A program made the position numbers and the translations under genes. From Chlamydiota bacterium (GTDB lineage Bacteria > Chlamydiota > Chlamydiia > Chlamydiales > JAJFMI01), in contig JAJFMI010000203.1 of the NCBI GenBank assembly GCA_021772235.1, forward strand, positions 1 through 7,329: a DNA stretch of 7,329 nucleotides. Direction: 5' to 3'. Positions 1 to 5,616 of the stretch are shown here, piece after piece. Each line of letters begins with the position of its first letter. Positions within the stretch are counted from its first letter, which is position 1. The notes under the pieces are model-generated. The model was given only the letters and a program-made list of their open reading frames with translations. It ran no database searches and was not told where the DNA came from.

Positions 1-587
1 AAGAGTGTAGCGAAAACACCTTCTAGATCAAATTGAAAGCGACACTCCTGCAGATAAATTCCTAAACCGCGCTGCGCTCCTGCCCACTCCCCTGCAATTG
101 CGCCCATAGCGGCAAGACCAGCAGAAATACGGAGACCTGAAAAAATATAGGGCATCGCAAAGGGAAACTTGAGCTTCCAAAATGTCTGCCATGAACTGGC
201 TCCGTGCACTTGAAAATATTCCAGGTAACTTTTTTTTGTATTGAGCAGCCCACGATAGATATTGATTGTCAGTGGAAAGATAATCATTAGCGCCGTTGGA
301 ATGACAATACTGATCAGTGACCAACCGAAAAAAAGCAACATAATGGGAGCTAAGGCAAACATTGGCATACACTTCACTAATAAAAAAAGCGGCTGCAAAG
401 TCATTCCTACTGTTTTAAAACGCGCCATCAAATAGCCCAATGGAAAGGCGATCAGAGCAGCAAGGCCCATTCCTAAAATCATCTCCAAAACCGTTGCCGA
501 TAAGTGATAGGCAAATTGAGGAAAGTGATGGATCAATCGCTCAAAAACCGCATAAGGGGAAGGCATCAGCAGAGATTTACCCAACAT
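1..587 (-). CDS. ABC importer permease, SsuC/TauC/ThiX type (3' end outside window)
   Basis: This is the inner-membrane permease of a binding-protein-dependent importer (BPD_transp_1 family). The first 195 residues are visible and the frame stays open to the left edge. Residues 8-19 (MPSPYAVFERLI) match the 'LPSP..V...L' segment that follows TM1 in SsuC/TauC proteins. Hydrophobic helices follow at about 30-55, 64-87, 90-111 and 150-168. The cytoplasmic EAA loop that docks on the ATPase is at about 121-150, with E123, G129 and a 'KLKFPFAMPYIFSG' segment. The start at 587 is preceded by GAGGGG at 7 nt spacing and overlaps the ATPase stop by 11 nt. An in-frame TGA just upstream excludes an earlier start, so the usual N-terminal TM1 is missing. 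The substrate cannot be told from this part (aliphatic sulfonate, taurine, nitrate or thiamine precursor are family options). The binding-protein gene may lie beyond the left edge. Confidence 0.87.
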   Translation of the reverse strand, partial: MLGKSLLMPSPYAVFERLIHHFPQFAYHLSATVLEMILGMGLAALIAFPLGYLMARFKTVGMTLQPLFLLVKCMPMFALAPIMLLFFGWSLISIVIPTALMIIFPLTINIYRGLLNTKKSYLEYFQVHGASSWQTFWKLKFPFAMPYIFSGLRISAGLAAMGAIAGEWAGAQRGLGIYLQECRFQFDLEGVFATL

Positions 588-1200
588 GCAAACACCCCTC
601 TTTCAATTGATAGACTTTATCTGAGAGCTGTTTCGCTTCATCTGGATTGTGCGTGATGAAAAGAAGGGTTAAGTGGTAACGCTCTACCATTTCACTCACA
701 AGTTTAATTAAATCCTGTTTTCGATTGTAATCAACAGAAGAAAATGGCTCATCCAAAATAAGCAGAGGGCGCTTTAGCAAAAGCGCGCGCGTAAGAGCAA
801 CACGCTGGCGCATACCAATAGACAGTTCATGAGGATAGTACTCTTCATATCCCGTTAAACCCACTTGAGAAAAAATCTGCTCCGCTTCCTCTCGTAAATC
901 AGCTTTTGTAAATTCGCATGGTAAAAGAGCATTTTTGATTGCTGTACGCCATGGCAATAAGAGATCCTCTTGCATCATATAACTGATCTGATTTTGTCCT
1001 TTTTCGAGAGGGATTCCATCAACAAGGATTTTCCCATTTTGCAGTGGATGCAGACCAGTTATTAATTTAAAAAGTGTGGTTTTTCCACTCCCAGAAGGAC
1101 CTAAAAGAGCAATCTTTTCGCCCTTCTTTACATGAAGAGATAAGCCTTGGATCAATTCCTTTTCAGAAAAACTAAACGTGAGGTTTTCGATCTCCAACAT
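577..1200 (-). CDS. ABC importer ATPase, SsuB/TauB/ThiZ (NitT/TauT) type
   Basis: This is the cytoplasmic nucleotide-binding subunit that energises the permease encoded directly downstream. From the ATG at 1200 it has 207 residues. Visible motifs are Walker A GPSGSGKT (34-41), the Q-loop at Q77 in 'YMMQEDLLLPW' (the QEDxLLPW form is typical of NitT/TauT ATPases), signature LSIGMRQR (126-133), Walker B LLILDEP with D150/E151, the D-loop around S154-D157, and the switch histidine H184. The signature reads LSIGM where most relatives have LSGGM, so the first glycine is isoleucine. The protein is short, since relatives are usually about 240-260 residues, and it ends soon after the H-loop with no C-terminal extension. 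The frame is open back to 1284, but that extension is cysteine/tyrosine-rich, unlike an ABC N-terminus, and would overlap the divergent kinase gene. The family start 'MLEIENLTF' fits 1200. No Shine-Dalgarno sequence is visible. Confidence 0.94.
   Translation of the reverse strand: MLEIENLTFSFSEKELIQGLSLHVKKGEKIALLGPSGSGKTTLFKLITGLHPLQNGKILVDGIPLEKGQNQISYMMQEDLLLPWRTAIKNALLPCEFTKADLREEAEQIFSQVGLTGYEEYYPHELSIGMRQRVALTRALLLKRPLLILDEPFSSVDYNRKQDLIKLVSEMVERYHLTLLFITHNPDEAKQLSDKVYQLKEGCLHVG
595..600 (-). promoter_or_regulatory. Ribosome binding site of the ABC permease
   Basis: On the minus strand GAGGGG lies 7 nt before the ATG at 587, inside the last codons of the ATPase gene. It is the main support for that start, because the frame is closed by a TGA only a few codons upstream. 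It implies coupled translation of the two ABC genes. Confidence 0.6.
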
Positions 1201-1207
1201 ATGCACG

Positions 1208-1237
1208 AGTATAACTAAAAAGTAAAAATGATTGCAA
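1208..1237 (-). promoter_or_regulatory. Candidate sigma-70-type promoter of the ABC operon
   Basis: Read on the minus strand, the -35 is TTGCAA (1237-1232, 4 of 6 consensus) and the -10 is TATACT (1213-1208, 5 of 6), with an 18-nt spacer. Transcription would start 7-8 nt downstream, almost exactly at the ATPase ATG (1200), so the transcript would be leaderless or nearly so. This agrees with the lack of a ribosome binding site. Prediction by eye only. Confidence 0.4.
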
Positions 1238-1241
1238 TCAT
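1228..1241. promoter_or_regulatory. Perfect 14-bp palindrome between divergent ABC and kinase genes
   Basis: The sequence ATGATTGCAATCAT is a perfect inverted repeat near the middle of the 69-bp gap between the ABC ATPase and the histidine kinase. Its centre contains TTGCAA, which would be the -35 hexamer for the leftward promoter and possibly also for a weak rightward one (TTGCAA, 17 nt, TAAATA at 1255-1260). A dimeric regulator bound here could control both genes. The regulator is unknown. Confidence 0.35.
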
Positions 1242-1269
1242 AGACAAGACAAATTAAATAGATATTTAT

Positions 1270-2856
1270 ATGAGAATTCAACATAACATAAAATTGACGA
1301 TAAGAGTTTTTTCTATCATCATTTTTTTGATGGGTATTACCAATTTATTTGGTTGGTACTTTGAAATTAAGCTGCTCACTGAACTAATTCCACGCTGTAC
1401 GCCAATGATGTTCAATACGGGCTTCTGCTTTGCAATTTTAGGCTTAGCACTCTTTTTACTAACCCTAAATCAACAGTGGTCTGTCAGGTGTTTATCCCTA
1501 ATTCCCCTCATTATTGGTGAATTAACACTATTTGAATATTTCTTTGGAATCAATTTAAAAATTGATAATCTCTTATTTGATACTCCACCCAACTCTCTTG
1601 TTCATTTTACGGGTCGAATGGCCCCAAATACAGCACTCTGCTTTGTCCTAGCAGCACTTTGCTTAATATTTATTGTGTCAAACAAAGAAAGTATTCGTAA
1701 TTGGATTGCAAGTTGCGGGACGGCGATTATTTTTTCCTTAGGAGTAATATCTCTATTAGGTTATTTGTTTTTAATGCCCATGGTCAGCACTAATTCTGTT
1801 TGCTATTACTCTACAGAAACCCTTATGGCTTACCATACAGCAATTGGTTTTATGATTTTAGGAAGTGGGATCTATCTAGCCACTCTTTCCTATACAAGAG
1901 AAGGAAAGATTGCTTCTTGGGCAATTGTTCCTCTTGCCCTCGCTGTACTTTCGGTACAGATCAGTCTTTGGAATATCCTGATAGCCAAAAACAAATCTCT
2001 GCTGGATGCAGGAATAAATTTTTCAAGTGAATTATTTATTCTAATTGTGCTTTTCTCCGCAGCGACCCTCCTCGTAATCTACCTTGTAAGTCGCTACATA
2101 CGTCTTACAGTCCTTCTTGAAACAGCAAAAATTCAAATGCAGTCAACAAGCGAAAACCGCGAGCGGCTCCTTCATCATGTAAGTCATGAAATCAAAAATC
2201 CCCTAAATGCCATCATGGGATTTAGCACTCTTCTGCTTGAGAATAAAACAGAAGGTGAGGATAAACAAACAATAGAATCAATCCAATCCTCTGCAGCGCA
2301 CATTCTTAATCTGACAAAAGACCTTCTTGCGATTACTCGTCTTGAAGGAGGAAACATTGAACTTAATGAAGTCGAGTTCAAACTGCATCCTTGGGTTGAT
2401 GAAGTCACATCCCTCACTGCAAACCGAGCAAAATTAAAAAAAATCAACTTTGTTTCTTATGTAGATGAACGAATTCCCGAAGTCATTATTGGCGATTATA
2501 GTAAAATAGCACAAATCATCTTCAACCTTACAGACAACGCATTGAAATTCACCCCACATGAGAAATCTATTAATTTTTATTTAAACTATATCCCCCTCTC
2601 AAATAATGAATTTATGCTTGAGATTGCTGTAAAAGATTCAGGACCAGGGGTGCCTCCGGAAGCAAAAAAACGGATTTTTGAACCATACTCACAACTGCAA
2701 ACTTTTCAAAAAGGAGAGGGCAGCGGATTAGGACTTTCAATTTGCACCGCATATTCAAAAATGATGGGTGGATCGATAGGGGTAAACAATAACGAAGATG
2801 GAGGCGCAACTTTCTATTCTAGGATCCGACTGAGAAAGTCCGCCCCAAATAGGTAA
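1270..2856 (+). CDS. Orphan membrane sensor histidine kinase
   Basis: This is a 528-residue inner-membrane two-component sensor that autophosphorylates on histidine and passes the phosphate to a response regulator. Residues 1-275 form a membrane domain of about eight helices built from three similar ~70-residue units. A short linker leads to the HisKA dimerisation domain, with H-box SHEIKNPLN and phosphoacceptor H306. The HATPase_c domain follows: N-box NLTDNALKFT with N423, G1 box DSGPGVP (456-462), F-box IFEPYSQ (469-475) and G2 box GSGLGLS (484-490). All catalytic motifs are intact, so it should be active. There is no HAMP, PAS or receiver domain, and no response regulator gene in the window. 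The start at 1270 is the first ATG after an in-frame TAA and is needed for the first helix, but no Shine-Dalgarno sequence precedes it. The 3' end overlaps the converging antiporter gene by 38 bp. The gene is very AT-rich (15 G+C of 60 at 1501-1560). The signal sensed is unknown. Confidence 0.95.
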   Translation: MRIQHNIKLTIRVFSIIIFLMGITNLFGWYFEIKLLTELIPRCTPMMFNTGFCFAILGLALFLLTLNQQWSVRCLSLIPLIIGELTLFEYFFGINLKIDNLLFDTPPNSLVHFTGRMAPNTALCFVLAALCLIFIVSNKESIRNWIASCGTAIIFSLGVISLLGYLFLMPMVSTNSVCYYSTETLMAYHTAIGFMILGSGIYLATLSYTREGKIASWAIVPLALAVLSVQISLWNILIAKNKSLLDAGINFSSELFILIVLFSAATLLVIYLVSRYIRLTVLLETAKIQMQSTSENRERLLHHVSHEIKNPLNAIMGFSTLLLENKTEGEDKQTIESIQSSAAHILNLTKDLLAITRLEGGNIELNEVEFKLHPWVDEVTSLTANRAKLKKINFVSYVDERIPEVIIGDYSKIAQIIFNLTDNALKFTPHEKSINFYLNYIPLSNNEFMLEIAVKDSGPGVPPEAKKRIFEPYSQLQTFQKGEGSGLGLSICTAYSKMMGGSIGVNNNEDGGATFYSRIRLRKSAPNR

Positions 2857-4324
2857 GAGCCGAACTTGCTGAAAAATTAAGCCCGTAATAAAAAACCGCG
2901 AACATAATCAAAGTAGGAATAGAAGCGGCAACAAAAAGACGCATCGGAGAAACACCATCTTTAAAATATTTGCGCAAGAGCATTTGACCCGCGGGGTTGG
3001 GAGCGTTCGCAATAACGGTAAGACCACCGCCAACAACGACACCACTCATAATTGCTTGCTTCATACTTTCCGTTAAAGTTGGAATAAGGCTAGAAAGATA
3101 GGTCACCATTGCATTATCATTAAATGCTGTTAGAACCGTTCCAACAAGCATGAGTGGACCCTCTTTAAGCCCTCCCAATAATGGCGTAATCCACCAACCT
3201 TGTAAACCGCCATGAATCACCAAACCTCCTAAGAAGAATCCGACCAAAATTGGGCGTTTCAAATGCAGCGGGTATTGATGAGGCGAAGTCGCTTGGTGAA
3301 AACCTAAAAAGAGCAAGAATGTTCCGATAAAAATAGCAGGGTATTCGGCATTCACAACACACCAGAAGAGCAGAAGAACATGGATCAAGCTAATCCAAAG
3401 TGGTGCTTTGGCATCCTCAATTTCATTTCCTTTCAACTTAGCACTTTTTCTACGCTTATCGAGGACACGCAACTCTCTTCTAAAGAGAAAGAAGTAGAGC
3501 GAATTCCCCAGCAAAATTCCAGTAACAGCTTTCCAGCCAAAATAAGAGAACATATAGCTTGTTGACCAATCCCAGCTACTGTGGACAATCAAAACCGGAG
3601 GCGCTGCAAAATTCGTTAGAACCCCCCCAACAGAAACGTTCACAAAAAGCAGACCGATCGTCGCATAGGAGAAACGTTTTGAAGGTTGAAACTGATAGAA
3701 TTTATTAGCAAGAAGTAGAGCAGAAAGTGTCATCGCGCCAGCTTCAGTAATTAAAGAACCGAGAAGTGGGCCAATTGTCAAGATCACAAACCACCAAGAA
3801 GCGAGAGATCCCCCCATTAGTTTTGCAATAAAGGCGAGCATTTGCTCTGCCAATTTCACAATCGGGCGAGTCGCCGCAAGGCACATCACAACTACAACAA
3901 AAACAGGTTCAGTAAAGTTGCGACCGTCAATATAGTTGACTGCCGTACCCCAGTCATAAAAGAAGGAAAAAGCAAGGAGAAGAGGAATCACCCAAATACC
4001 AAAAATCACTTCAACTTCGCCAAGAAAGTGCAGGATTTCCGCAGCAAAACTCTTGTCTTTGGCATCATTTTCAGGGAAAGTAGGATCAAAACCAGGAGGG
4101 CGTGCCCGTTTTCTTCGATGACGCTCCGCGATTTTTTGTGAGATAAGAGAGATTTTATTTGCAAGAAGCGTATGAATAACCGCTAAAACAAAGATGACAA
4201 GGCAGGCGATTTCAAACCCACTAACGCCACTACTTTGCATATAGAATGAGGCGCCTCCCACATCTAAATTTGCAGGAAGTGCACTACTACTGTTTGCTAG
4301 AATTTTTATTAAATTTCCGATCAT
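2819..4324 (-). CDS. Putative Na+/H+ antiporter (Na_H_antiport_2-like, ion transporter superfamily)
   Basis: This is a 501-residue polytopic inner-membrane protein, probably exchanging Na+ for H+. I recognise it as the 'putative Na+/H+ antiporter' family (Pfam PF07399 from memory), related to NhaD/ArsB-type carriers. Two half-site signatures are visible. The first is GSLITEAGAMTLSALLLANK (189-208) followed by GGVLTNFAAPPVLIV (233-247). The second is TAFNDNAMVTYLSS (399-412) followed by GGGLTVIANAPNPAGQ (432-447). Polar residues inside hydrophobic segments (E194, N238, N402, D403, N440, N443) are candidates for ion binding. A first helix (about 37-57) precedes a basic cytoplasmic stretch, HRRKRARPP (69-77), and about ten more helices follow. 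The start at 4324 has only a weak upstream purine run, CGGGAA. It is the third gene of a minus-strand unit, 49 nt after the preceding stop, and no terminator is visible in that gap. Transported ion and direction are inferred from the family only. Confidence 0.87.
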   Translation of the reverse strand: MIGNLIKILANSSSALPANLDVGGASFYMQSSGVSGFEIACLVIFVLAVIHTLLANKISLISQKIAERHRRKRARPPGFDPTFPENDAKDKSFAAEILHFLGEVEVIFGIWVIPLLLAFSFFYDWGTAVNYIDGRNFTEPVFVVVVMCLAATRPIVKLAEQMLAFIAKLMGGSLASWWFVILTIGPLLGSLITEAGAMTLSALLLANKFYQFQPSKRFSYATIGLLFVNVSVGGVLTNFAAPPVLIVHSSWDWSTSYMFSYFGWKAVTGILLGNSLYFFLFRRELRVLDKRRKSAKLKGNEIEDAKAPLWISLIHVLLLFWCVVNAEYPAIFIGTFLLFLGFHQATSPHQYPLHLKRPILVGFFLGGLVIHGGLQGWWITPLLGGLKEGPLMLVGTVLTAFNDNAMVTYLSSLIPTLTESMKQAIMSGVVVGGGLTVIANAPNPAGQMLLRKYFKDGVSPMRLFVAASIPTLIMFAVFYYGLNFSASSALTYLGRTFSVGS

Positions 4325-4373
4325 AATTCAGATTGTTCCCGAGTAGAAGCATAGCATGATCTCACAGGATAAG

Positions 4374-5189
4374 CTAGAAAAATTCGATCGACCTACAAGA
4401 AAAATCGTTCTTAAGATCTTTTAGCTTATCTAGTAGCACTTCATACTCAAATGCTGTGATGAGCTGCCTTTGTTTTTCTGAGCATTCTTGGGAAGGATCT
4501 CTCCGCGTCTGATTGCGGTAGGCATCATAAGCCCTTTGCACCGGTTGAATTGCTTCATCCCACTTAGTCTTTCTTTCCTTTAAATCTGTATAAACATTTG
4601 GAAGCACATTTTCAAGTATTGCAAAATCACATTGCTCAAAAAGTTCAAGAATAGTTTTTTGAGAAGACCAAGCCTCCCAAAGCTCATTTATTACAGAAAT
4701 GTCCAGCTCAGAATACTCCTTAACAGCACTAAAGAAATTTTCATGCCTCAAGGTAAGACGCAACACCTCTGTTTTTTCGCTGGCTTCCAAAATTCTTCCT
4801 TCACGTATATTTTTCCAACCATGCTTGGTCTTAATAAACTTCAGCAAGGTTTTCTGTCCTTCTTCAGTTTTCAGTCGATTGCGAATCTCTTTCTTATAAG
4901 AGATGATACTGCCTCTCTGGTCGTAGTGGCGCACTCTCTTGACAAAGGAAATCGTGAGATAACCTAAAGAGCTAGAGAGAAAAAGAAGCGTCGCGTCGTG
5001 GCGAAGAGAAATTTTTCGCTGCGTTAAAGAGTAGAGGGCACCTCCAAAACAGATCCAAGAACTCAAACCCGTAATCAATAAGGAGATTTTTCCAATCATG
5101 GATAATGACAACCCTAAATAAGTCGCATCTTCGGGAAGATCGCTACCCTTTATCGAGGGAGCAAAAATCGCATCTATTGCATCATTCAT
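4374..5189 (-). CDS. Two-helix membrane protein of unknown function, Inc-like topology
   Basis: I do not recognise this 271-residue protein. After about 25 polar residues it has two hydrophobic segments (about 26-56 and 66-83) separated by a short basic loop (TQRKISLRHD), then about 185 charged, largely helical residues rich in K, E and R. A bilobed hydrophobic region with both tails on the same side is the hallmark of chlamydial Inc proteins, which sit in the inclusion membrane, and it also occurs in ordinary inner-membrane proteins. The ATG at 5189 overlaps the lipoprotein stop by 8 nt (ATGAATGA), which suggests translational coupling. The frame can be extended three codons to a TTG at 5198, but that is a less likely start. 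No Shine-Dalgarno sequence is visible. The antiporter gene follows 49 nt downstream, so the three genes are probably co-transcribed. Coding status is supported by the tight arrangement and the plausible protein. Function is open. Confidence 0.78.
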   Translation of the reverse strand: MNDAIDAIFAPSIKGSDLPEDATYLGLSLSMIGKISLLITGLSSWICFGGALYSLTQRKISLRHDATLLFLSSSLGYLTISFVKRVRHYDQRGSIISYKKEIRNRLKTEEGQKTLLKFIKTKHGWKNIREGRILEASEKTEVLRLTLRHENFFSAVKEYSELDISVINELWEAWSSQKTILELFEQCDFAILENVLPNVYTDLKERKTKWDEAIQPVQRAYDAYRNQTRRDPSQECSEKQRQLITAFEYEVLLDKLKDLKNDFSCRSIEFF

Positions 5190-5580
5190 GCCATGCAAAA
5201 TACCATGAATCTTTTACCATAGCAAGGGGTTTTCCCTCATTGTATTGATCCAAAACGCTCTGTTTCTCCTGCTCCAAGACAACAATTTCTTGATCAAGTT
5301 GATCTGCTTGCTCATTGTAATAATCCGCAATATTCCAATAACGACGTGCATCGCCTAAATTATTTGGATTGAATTGCAAGCGATCGCCTTGATTTTTTGC
5401 ACGCGTTGCTTTTGCGCGATAGAGATCACTTAAATTCTGTTTTCGAATAATAGCTTGGTCTAGAACAGAGACTTTTTCCTGCCAATTACTCTTAGTGACT
5501 TCTCCAGAAGGGCTATTTGATTCAGAAGTACATCCTGGCAGAGTTGCAACCAATATCAAATAAAATAGAATTTTTTTCAT
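5182..5580 (-). CDS. Small lipoprotein with helical, coiled-coil-like domain
   Basis: This 132-residue protein begins with a classic lipoprotein signal peptide: MKK, a hydrophobic core (ILFYLILVA), then lipobox LPGC with the lipidated cysteine at C17. After cleavage a flexible serine-rich tether (TSESNSPSGE) leads to about 100 residues of predicted helix rich in Q, D, E and K. The segment 85-113 (ADYYNEQADQLDQEIV onward) has a spacing compatible with a coiled coil. It should be anchored in the cell envelope; which membrane is unclear, though the residue after the cysteine is threonine rather than the aspartate retention signal. The start at 5580 has a good ribosome binding site. It is the first gene of the minus-strand unit and overlaps the next gene by 8 nt. 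I do not recognise a named family. A structural or assembly role with its membrane-protein neighbours is only a guess. Confidence 0.87.
   Translation of the reverse strand: MKKILFYLILVATLPGCTSESNSPSGEVTKSNWQEKVSVLDQAIIRKQNLSDLYRAKATRAKNQGDRLQFNPNNLGDARRYWNIADYYNEQADQLDQEIVVLEQEKQSVLDQYNEGKPLAMVKDSWYFAWHE
5544..5571 (+). promoter_or_regulatory. Candidate promoter of the CDF exporter gene
   Basis: TTGCAA (5544-5549) and TAGAAT (5566-5571, 5 of 6 matches to TATAAT) with a 16-nt spacer lie inside the 5' end of the opposing lipoprotein gene. They would give a leader of about 40 nt before the exporter ATG. The 36-bp gap is too short to hold a full promoter for both genes, so promoter elements inside the opposing gene are expected. 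Prediction by eye only. Confidence 0.3.
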
Positions 5581-5584
5581 TGTA

Positions 5585-5590
5585 ACCTCT
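5585..5590 (-). promoter_or_regulatory. Ribosome binding site of the lipoprotein gene
   Basis: On the minus strand AGAGGT lies 4 nt before the ATG at 5580. It is one of the few clear Shine-Dalgarno sequences in the window and fixes the start of the first gene of the lipoprotein/membrane protein/antiporter unit. Confidence 0.65.
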
Positions 5591-5596
5591 TATAAA

Positions 5597-5610
5597 TTTC
5601 TATATAGAAA
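5597..5610. promoter_or_regulatory. Perfect 14-bp palindrome between lipoprotein and CDF exporter genes
   Basis: TTTCTATATAGAAA is a perfect inverted repeat in the 36-bp gap between the two divergent genes. Its central TATATA could be the -10 of the leftward promoter, so a bound protein could block both directions. It ends 6 nt before the exporter ATG. AT-rich palindromes arise by chance more often than mixed ones, so confidence is limited. Confidence 0.3.
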
Positions 5611-5616
5611 AAAAGT

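Noticed and set aside
28..372. Minus-strand 114-codon open frame
   Set aside because: It lies in a different frame over the ABC permease, whose translation shows clear family motifs along the same stretch. The alternative product is not protein-like.
1201..1269. TPP riboswitch or other leader RNA before the ABC operon
   Set aside because: Considered because ThiXYZ-like importers can be controlled by such RNAs. The gap is only 69 bp, AT-rich, and shows no conserved riboswitch elements such as the CUGAGA core.
1201..1284. N-terminal extension of the ABC ATPase
   Set aside because: The frame is open but the added residues (MLNSHINIYLICLVYDC and on) do not resemble an ABC N-terminus, overlap the kinase start and cover the divergent promoter region.
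2184..2447. Minus-strand 87-codon open frame
   Set aside because: It is antisense to the HisKA domain of the kinase, with no supporting ribosome binding site or motif.
4632..4967. Plus-strand 111-codon open frame
   Set aside because: It is antisense to the Inc-like membrane protein gene and its product has no recognisable features. The minus-strand gene fits the operon spacing better.
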